This document shows positions 53,038-57,849 of a stretch of DNA of 57,849 bases, piece after piece. Each line of letters opens with the position of its first letter. Positions within the stretch are counted from its first letter, which is position 1. Below the pieces are notes generated by a model. That model made no database searches, had not been told where the DNA came from, and saw nothing but the letters and a program-made list of their open reading frames with translations. A program made the translations under genes and the position numbers. The stretch spans positions 1 to 57,849 of the forward strand of contig NZ_LDIG01000096.1 of assembly GCF_015845845.1 (NCBI RefSeq), read 5' to 3'. The DNA is from Paenibacillus dendritiformis. GTDB lineage: Bacteria > Bacillota > Bacilli > Paenibacillales > Paenibacillaceae.

Positions 53038-54351
53038 TCACGGCGTCAGCCGGTTGCGATCCCGCGGGAAGGCGGAAGCTTCCCGCACGTTGCCAAGGCC
53101 GAGCAGCCGTGAGGTCAGCCGCTCCAGCCCGATGGCGAATCCGCCATGCGGCGGCATGCCGTACCGGAACAGCTCCAGGTAGCTGTCGAAATGCTCCGGG
53201 TTCAATCCGCGGCTCCGGATCGAGGCGATGAGCTGATCCAGCTCATGAATCCGCTGGCCTCCGGTCGTAATCTCCAGCCCGCCCATCAGCAAGTCGAAGG
53301 ATGCCGTCAATTCCAGTTCATCCCCGGCCGGCATCGCATACAGCGGACGGATCTCCCTCGGGTAGCGGGTCAGGAAGACGAAGCCCGGCTGGTTGTTCTC
53401 CGCGACGTAGCGGCAGAGGAGGCGTTCCCCTTCCGGATCGAGATCGCCTTTGGGCGAGAGCTTGCCGTATTTCCGCTCCAAAATACGATGAGCTTCGGCA
53501 ACGGTCATGCGCGGAATGTCCCCCGTCAGCGCAAGAGGTTCGACTTCGAGGAGGTTGAACTCGTCTTCGCACTGCCGCGCGACGGTACTGAACATATCCT
53601 TCAGCAGTTCCTGCTCCAGGTCCATCAGCTCTTCCTCGGACCGAATAAATCCGACTTCGGCATCCAATGAAATATATTCGTTCAAGTGACGGGACGTATT
53701 ATGCTCCTCGGCCCGGTAGACCGGCCCTATCTCGAACACCCGCTCATACCCGGCGCCCACCATCATTTGCTTGTAGAACTGGGGAGATTGGGCGAGATAG
53801 GCGGTATGCTCGAAATAATTGATCGGGAACAGATTGGACCCGCTCTCCGTGCCGGAGGCTACGATTTTGGGCGTAAAAATCTGGGTAAAGCCGTGCCGGG
53901 CCAAGTAATCCCGGAAGGCGCCCGCAAGGGCGGATTGAATCGTAAAAATCGAGTGGGCCTTTCTATGCCTCAGAGACAGCACGCGATGGTCCAGCATCGT
54001 ATCCAATCTGACCTTTAAATGCTTCTTGTTCAGATCGAACGGAAGCGGGGACGTGGCCCGATTCAGCACTTCCACCCGATCGGCATGGATTTCGATGCCG
54101 TTCGCCGCCTTCGCTGCCGGGACAGCCCGGCCATGGACGGCAACGACCGATTCCAGCGTCAAGGACAGGTCAAGCCATTTTCCTTCCAGCACGCATTGAA
54201 CAATGCCGCTGCGGTCGCGGACATCCACGAAGGCCACCTGACCGAGACGACGAACGCCGTGAACCCATCCTTGGATTGTGACTTCCCGGCCTTCGCAACG
54301 GGATACCGTGGAGCAAAGCACACGGACTCCGGGTTCCTTGTTATTAGACAT
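53038..54351 (-). CDS. aspS2: Aspartyl-tRNA synthetase, archaeal type, probably non-discriminating
   Basis: 437 residues, the short archaeal/AspS2 form (bacterial AspRS is near 590). An N-terminal OB-fold anticodon domain (EVTIQGWVHGVRRLGQVAFV split by a turn), then class II motif 2 VFEIGPVYRAEEHNTSRHLNE and motif 3 GGFAIGLERLTSRLL. The residue after GWV is His, where tRNA-Asp-specific archaeal enzymes carry Trp, and the later Lys contact is lost. This suggests it also makes Asp-tRNA-Asn for GatCAB. The ATG follows AAGGAGG. The leader has a T-box and an Asp/Asn-rich ORF. Confidence 0.93.
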   Translation of the reverse strand: MSNNKEPGVRVLCSTVSRCEGREVTIQGWVHGVRRLGQVAFVDVRDRSGIVQCVLEGKWLDLSLTLESVVAVHGRAVPAAKAANGIEIHADRVEVLNRATSPLPFDLNKKHLKVRLDTMLDHRVLSLRHRKAHSIFTIQSALAGAFRDYLARHGFTQIFTPKIVASGTESGSNLFPINYFEHTAYLAQSPQFYKQMMVGAGYERVFEIGPVYRAEEHNTSRHLNEYISLDAEVGFIRSEEELMDLEQELLKDMFSTVARQCEDEFNLLEVEPLALTGDIPRMTVAEAHRILERKYGKLSPKGDLDPEGERLLCRYVAENNQPGFVFLTRYPREIRPLYAMPAGDELELTASFDLLMGGLEITTGGQRIHELDQLIASIRSRGLNPEHFDSYLELFRYGMPPHGGFAIGLERLTSRLLGLGNVREASAFPRDRNRLTP

Positions 54352-54425
54352 CGTAACATCCTCCTTATTCGCTTGTTCCGTAAGTTGAAGATATTGTTGT
54401 TGTCATCATCATCGCCGTCGTCCAT
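54159..54425 (-). CDS. Asp/Asn-rich upstream ORF overlapping aspS2 (candidate leader peptide)
   Basis: From the ATG at 54425 the peptide reads MDDGDDDDNNNIFNLRN: six Asp and five Asn in the first 17 codons. AAAGGGGGTGATCAC right before the ATG is close to a perfect Shine-Dalgarno site. The frame runs 88 codons to 54159 and overlaps the aspS2 start by 193 bases in another frame, passing over its ribosome site at 54366-54360. It starts after the T-box terminator, so it is present only in antiterminated mRNA. Ribosomes pausing at Asp/Asn codons could change access to the aspS2 start. Inferred; no homologue search done. Confidence 0.55.
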   Translation of the reverse strand: MDDGDDDDNNNIFNLRNKRIRRMLRCLITRNPESVCFAPRYPVAKAGKSQSKDGFTAFVVSVRWPSWMSATAAALFNACWKENGLTCP

Positions 54426-54450
54426 GTGATCACCCCCTTTCCCGAAATGC

Positions 54451-54480
54451 AAAAAAACCCCGTCCCGAAAAGGGACGAGG
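54451..54480 (-). terminator. T-box terminator
   Basis: CCTCGTCCC and GGGACGGGG pair around TTTTC and are followed by seven Ts on the minus strand. Confidence 0.9.
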
Positions 54481-54489
54481 TCTGATTCA

Positions 54490-54692
54490 CGCGGTACCAC
54501 CCTAATTATCGCATATAGCGATCACTCTTTCCCTGTAACGGCGGGAGACCGTCCACTCCTACTGGCATCCGCGTTCAGGCGGCGCTCTCTGGTGTCGTTC
54601 ACGCAATTGCAGCCGCCATCCTTCCAGCCAAGGGACAGCTCTCTGTCGGCTCCAGCTTTACGCTACTGCTCCAGATCATCGCTTTGAATTTG
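54490..54692 (-). ncRNA. T-box leader of aspS2 (Asp specifier likely)
   Basis: The conserved AGGGTGGTACCGCG is at 54503-54490. Stem I is closed by CTGG/CCAG, with AGTA on the 5' side and GCGT-GAA-C-GAC-A on the 3' side. By alignment with glyQS (loop-E GAA, one base, codon, A) the specifier is GAC (54596-54594), Asp. AAC (Asn) lies one codon upstream at 54599-54597 and is a possible alternative register. Uncharged tRNA would favour antitermination. Confidence 0.85.
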
Positions 54693-54698
54693 TCATCC

Positions 54699-54728
54699 AT
54701 CATATTACAGTGCCGAAGGTGCTGTCAA
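54699..54728 (-). promoter_or_regulatory. Promoter of the aspS2 leader
   Basis: TTGACA (54728-54723), an 18-base spacer and TATGAT (54704-54699) on the minus strand. Confidence 0.75.
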
Positions 54729-54819
54729 TAGTCTGTTTGCGGACAGATGGCGGTCAGACGCAGCATAGAGAGCGGCGCAGCAGCATCAGCGTCTCCCGAC
54801 AACCGCCAGGGAAGGGATT

Positions 54820-55330
54820 GCTATCCAACTCGGCGTCGAATTGGCAGGTAAAATTTCTCTGCAGCAAGAGAAAGGCATTGCCCGTCTGAAATGAGTGAGT
54901 CTTGCCGAGAGCACGGACAATCCGGTCCTGCTGTTCCTGCATGGGGGGCCGGGCTCGCCGATGCTCCCCTTCGCCCAGGAGTTCCAACTGCCGTGGGAGT
55001 AGCGGGTCACTGTAGTTCACTGGGATCAGAGAAGCAGCGGAAAAACGTACCTTCGCAACGAGCCTGGCCAGGTTACGCCGACCACGACCGTGGAGCGTGG
55101 TCAATATGCTGGATAATGAACGGATCGGCTTCGACAAGGCGCTGGCAGCGGCGCAAGCGGCCGGCAACCGGAAAGACACGGAAGCGCTTCTTCGCATGGA
55201 GCCGTATCCGCTCCCTCAATTCACGGATGACTGGTATAAGGCCATGTTGAAGCTTCGCAAATATCAGGGCAAATATAAACTCGCGGCAGGACCTTCATTC
55301 GAGCTGGTCGCGAGCGCCTTATGTTCCCCG
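54820..55330 (+). pseudogene. Alpha/beta hydrolase (proline iminopeptidase-like) pseudogene
   Basis: Fragments in changing frames: [16 protein letters not shown] with the oxyanion HGGPGSP (about 54925-54980), then LPWE-stop-RVTV and VHWDQR, later NERIGFDKALAAAQAAGNRK and PQFTDDWYKAMLKLRKYQGK. The catalytic serine region is missing and there are at least one stop and several frame changes. Clearly a dead gene. It fills most of the gap between aspS2's leader and the YbaK gene. Confidence 0.8.
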
Positions 55331-55474
55331 TTTTATTCGTTGCGGGATACGAGCATTTTTTCAAACCCGGTACGGTCAGTACCAGTACCGGGCCAGCGGG
55401 CCGATTCGGCGTGCCCAAGCCCGGCCTGCACGCGCAATGCGGGAGGAACGGCATCATTCCGGCCTCACGCTCTG

Positions 55475-55936
55475 TCAGCCAGTGCCGTCAGCCTCCAGAT
55501 AAGCGACGACGTGATTGACCTTGCTCAGGTCTCTCGGGTCCAGCTTCAAGGTTGTTGCCGGTTCACCCGTTCCCCCATAGATCCACGGGTATCGATACAG
55601 CAGCTTGTCTACGAGGCAAGGCATCGTATGGCCGGCAAGCGGAATCGCCCCCGCCTCATACCCTGTTGCCTCACGCGCCTCAAGCCGTGAGGCGAGCTCC
55701 AGCTTGCCGCGCCCGAGCATGCCAGCTAGGGCCTCCACATCGATGCGCCCCCGCGCACCCGATAGAATCAGCACCACATATTCGCCGTCCGCCTTGAGCA
55801 CCAACGCGGGCGCCGTCTGACCGATATCGATCCCGAGGGCCTGAGCGCCTTCCTTGGCCGTCCGAATGGGCTGCTTATGCCGGATGATGTCGAATGGAAC
55901 GCGCTGCTCCTCCAATATTTTGCGCACGTTTTCCAT
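55475..55936 (-). CDS. YbaK/EbsC-type aminoacyl-tRNA deacylase
   Basis: 153 residues from the ATG at 55936 after AAGGAGG. YbaK fold with RTAKEGAQALGI, VLKADGEYVVLILSG and TGYEAGAIPLAGH, the last resembling the GGxSP-Gly loop region. Family members clear mischarged Cys- or Ala-tRNA-Pro. The exact editing substrate is unknown. The open frame extends upstream to 56044 without a ribosome site. Confidence 0.85.
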   Translation of the reverse strand: MENVRKILEEQRVPFDIIRHKQPIRTAKEGAQALGIDIGQTAPALVLKADGEYVVLILSGARGRIDVEALAGMLGRGKLELASRLEAREATGYEAGAIPLAGHTMPCLVDKLLYRYPWIYGGTGEPATTLKLDPRDLSKVNHVVAYLEADGTG

Positions 55937-56150
55937 ATGGCTGCCATCCTCCTTGTCCCCGTTTATTTTTCCTCTCTCCATCCTATCAGATCGAGGATAA
56001 CCGTACCAGAGCCGGACCGGAATACAGCGGGTTTGACCGGGCAATCTGTATGCTCATCGTGGAGAGAAGGGCCGATCGGGCATGATAGAGCGGGATTCCC
56101 TGTTGTCCAACGGCGCTTGACGAGCGGCAGGGAGCTTATTATACTGTTTA

Positions 56151-56168
56151 TATACCTATACGGGTATA
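56151..56168. promoter_or_regulatory. CsoR/CstR-like operator
   Basis: TATACC-TATACG-GGTATA is an inverted repeat with six-base arms and a six-base spacer, 28 bases upstream of the rhodanese gene. It is close to the known form of CstR/CsoR sites (ATACC...GGGTAT). CstR senses persulfides, which fits the genes behind it. No csoR/cstR gene lies in the window. Confidence 0.55.
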
Positions 56169-56195
56169 TGTATATAAATGTGGAGGTGCACTGAA

Positions 56196-56498
56196 ATGTC
56201 ATGGAAGGAAGTGCTTCCCGGCGAGGCGGAGGAGATGCTGAACGCGGGTAAGGCCCGGTGCGTGGATGTCCGCGAGCCGGAGGAATATGCGGACGGACAT
56301 ATCCCGGGTGCGGTGAATGTCCCTCTAAGTGAATTGCCGGAGCGGATCGGCGAGCTCGATCCGGCGCAGGCCTGGATTGTCGTATGCCAAGCCGGCGGCC
56401 GAAGCATGCGAGCGTGCCAATATTTAGCCGCGATCGGCTATACCGGGCTGCACAATCTGTCCGGCGGGATGAATGAGTGGATGGGAGAAGTCAAGTAA
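56196..56498 (+). CDS. Rhodanese-domain sulfurtransferase
   Basis: 100 residues from the ATG at 56196. Single rhodanese domain: CVDVREPEEYADGHIPGAVN and the active-site Cys64 in VVCQAGGRS. Moves sulfane sulfur as a Cys persulfide. First gene of a three-gene set with TusA and DsrE proteins; 28 bases to the next start. Confidence 0.92.
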   Translation: MSWKEVLPGEAEEMLNAGKARCVDVREPEEYADGHIPGAVNVPLSELPERIGELDPAQAWIVVCQAGGRSMRACQYLAAIGYTGLHNLSGGMNEWMGEVK

Positions 56499-56526
56499 GC
56501 GAAGAACATCGATTGGGGAGATGAAC

Positions 56527-56757
56527 ATGATGAAGGTAACGACTGTAGTGGATACGAGCGGAATGGCCTGTCCGATGCCAATCGTGCAAGCGAAGAAAGC
56601 GCTGGAGGCGCTGGAGAGAGGAGAAGTGATGGCGGTCGTCTCGACCGATAAAGGGTCGTTGAACGATTTCCAGGCATGGGTCAAAAAGACGAACCATGAG
56701 ATGGTTGGACAGGAAGAGGAACAGGGCGTCTACAAATTTTATGTGCGGAAAAAGTAG
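56527..56757 (+). CDS. TusA-family sulfur carrier
   Basis: 76 residues from the ATG at 56527 (56521 and 56530 are alternatives). Motif GMACPMPIVQAKKAL with the sulfur-carrying Cys15. TusA proteins accept persulfide from rhodaneses and pass it to DsrE-type or tRNA-thiolation proteins. Ribosome site GGGGAG. Confidence 0.93.
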   Translation: MMKVTTVVDTSGMACPMPIVQAKKALEALERGEVMAVVSTDKGSLNDFQAWVKKTNHEMVGQEEEQGVYKFYVRKK

Positions 56758-56853
56758 CCGGTCCGAAGGCGGACACAGCGGTGCCTGCCAATCGCAACGG
56801 CTTGGCAGATGCGGCGCGGGCTGCCTGGGGCGCAATCGAAAGGAGGGGAGCGA

Positions 56854-57336
56854 GTGGAACAATCGCCACAGAAGACGACGATTGTGTTTTTCAGCGGAGA
56901 AATGGACAAGGCGATGGCCGCGTTCATCATCGCGAACGGTGCGGCGGCTTATGAGCATGAAGTAACGATCTTCTTCACGTTCTGGGGGTTGAACGCCCTG
57001 CGGCGGGAAGAGGCGGTCCAGGTCCACAAGGGATGGCTGGAAAGAGCGTTCGGCTTTCTTATGCCGAGGGGCGCGAACAAGCTGGGATTGTCCAAAATGA
57101 ATTTTTTGGGCATGGGACCGAAAATGATCCGGCATGTCATGAAAAAGCACCAAGCGCTGACGCTGCCTCAGCTTATCGAGCTGGCGCAGGAGCAAGGGGT
57201 GAAGCTGGTGGCCTGCACGATGACCATGGATTTGCTTGGTCTGCAGCAGGAGGAACTGATCGATGGTATCGAATATGGCGGAGTGGCCGCCTATTTGGGC
57301 GATGCGGCGGATGGAAGGGTGAATTTGTTTATTTGA
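56854..57336 (+). CDS. DsrE/DsrF/DrsH-like protein
   Basis: 160 residues from the GTG at 56854 after AGGAGGGGAG. Soluble DsrE fold: TTIVFFSGEMDKAMAAFI, AYEHEVTIFFTFWG, and VKLVACTMTMDLLGL with Cys121 at the usual persulfide position. It closes the rhodanese-TusA-DsrE set, which probably handles or detoxifies sulfane sulfur. A terminator follows. Confidence 0.9.
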   Translation: MEQSPQKTTIVFFSGEMDKAMAAFIIANGAAAYEHEVTIFFTFWGLNALRREEAVQVHKGWLERAFGFLMPRGANKLGLSKMNFLGMGPKMIRHVMKKHQALTLPQLIELAQEQGVKLVACTMTMDLLGLQQEELIDGIEYGGVAAYLGDAADGRVNLFI

Positions 57337-57418
57337 TGTTCCCGAATCCGCGTCGCCGAAGGAGGTTCGAAGCCGGTTCACATACCAGGGAAAGGGCCTA
57401 TGGTTCCCGGAAGATCAA

Positions 57419-57466
57419 GGAGTGTCTCTGAAGTCATGGAAAATGACGAGGGACACTCCTTTTTTA
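57419..57466 (+). terminator. Terminator of the sulfur-transfer operon
   Basis: GGAGTGTCTCT pairs with AGGGACACTCC (one G-U), followed by a seven-T tract. Confidence 0.85.
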
Positions 57467-57521
57467 TTTAGGATAAAATCCCATTAAAAGTTTATATATC
57501 CAATGAAAAGGCGATATTAAA

Positions 57522-57559
57522 GTACCTGAATCCGTGAAAGGGTTACGAATAAGAGAACC
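57522..57559 (-). repeat. Degenerate intergenic repeat, locus D (one copy)
   Basis: On the minus strand the copy reads GGTTCTCTTATTCGTAACC then TTTCACGGATTCAGGTAC, matching the order of the locus C repeat. It lies between the terminator and the transposase fragment. No supported gene in 57337-57684. Confidence 0.55.
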
Positions 57560-57684
57560 ATCACTATCAGCTGTAACGATAGGCGCAGAAAGCAGAGGTG
57601 ATGACTCGATTCACTTGAAAAAGACATCACGAAACAAAGCTTCCCTTGTGCAAAGCTTGAACGGAAACATAGGTTCGCAATCTA

Positions 57685-57849
57685 TTATCCCGACAAGGTC
57701 CCGTAAATGCGCTGGAATGTCTGAAACCATGGACTATGTCTTCCGAAGCGGAGCTTCGTTTGTCTGGCATGCTCTACCATTCGAGAGGCCAGCCAGATCA
57801 GATTTTCGATGACCGTTTTGACCCGCCTGCGGCTGACTTTGTTTCGAAG
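57685..57849 (-). CDS. DDE transposase, C-terminal part (cut by window edge)
   Basis: 54 codons from the window edge to the TAA at 57687-57685, with ENLIWLASRMVEHARQTKLR and FGRHSPWFQTFQRIYGTL. Basic helices and the FGRHSPWF ending are typical of IS4/IS1380-type transposases. The catalytic residues lie outside the window. Whether this copy is whole is unknown. Confidence 0.7.
   Translation of the reverse strand, partial: LRNKVSRRRVKTVIENLIWLASRMVEHARQTKLRFGRHSPWFQTFQRIYGTLSG

Noticed and set aside
57534-57812. Rightward ORF of 92 codons at the right edge
   Set aside because: It lies opposite the transposase end and the repeat copy, with no ribosome site or recognisable domain.

Overview
The window looks like chromosomal DNA of a Paenibacillus-type Firmicute, probably near the alvei/thiaminolyticus group. 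It is moderately GC-rich, with AGGAGG-like ribosome sites, GTG/TTG starts and sigma-A promoters. The gene content fits: HutP-controlled histidine use, GntR/CcpA-controlled gluconate use, a c-di-AMP riboswitch in front of a LysM-3D protein, XerS, a T-box-controlled archaeal-type AspRS, and a PspA-DUF350-DUF4178-DUF4247 set. No rRNA, tRNA, CRISPR array, prophage or plasmid gene was found. The window starts inside an ISL3 transposase and ends inside another DDE transposase.

Layout. 1-1.4 kb: ISL3 end, an AT-rich orphan with a PRPP-loop-like motif, then the hut leader. 1.4-6.7 kb: hutH-hutP-hutU-hutI, preceded by a promoter, UAG repeats and a terminator. 6.7-15.4 kb: housekeeping genes (5'-truncated nnrE/nnrD, thyA, dfrA, gltD, topB, a HAD phosphatase, an ArsR-type regulator). 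15.5-24 kb: MFS transporter, orphan ABC ATPase, DUF3298 protein, lipoprotein-response regulator-kinase unit, second kinase. 24-28.4 kb: amino-acid ABC transporter, a repeat-filled spacer, riboswitch-controlled 3D-domain protein. 28.4-34.4 kb: polysaccharide deacetylase, pyrK-pyrD with an LpdD-like gene, and the PspA envelope-stress set behind an ECF-type promoter. 34.5-39.6 kb: xerS, MATE pump, PatB-type C-S lyase, padR with a HAAS-pentapeptide protein. 39.8-44.8 kb: gluconate operon gnd-gntR-gntP-gntK with cre and two GntR operators. 44.8-55.4 kb: a repeat-filled spacer, then a stretch rich in broken genes mixed with intact ones. 53-54.7 kb: aspS2 and its leader. 55.4-57.4 kb: YbaK-type editing protein and a rhodanese-TusA-DsrE sulfur-transfer set behind a CsoR/CstR-like palindrome.

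The most unusual items are three. First, aspS2 has a T-box and, after the T-box terminator, a short ORF with a very strong ribosome site whose first 17 codons hold six Asp and five Asn. This suggests a second, translational layer of control suited to an enzyme that probably charges both tRNA-Asp and tRNA-Asn. Second, the hutH leader shows UAG triplets spaced by exactly four bases that run into the terminator stem. Third, a degenerate repeat of about 50 bp fills four intergenic gaps, and in two of them rightward copies face leftward copies.
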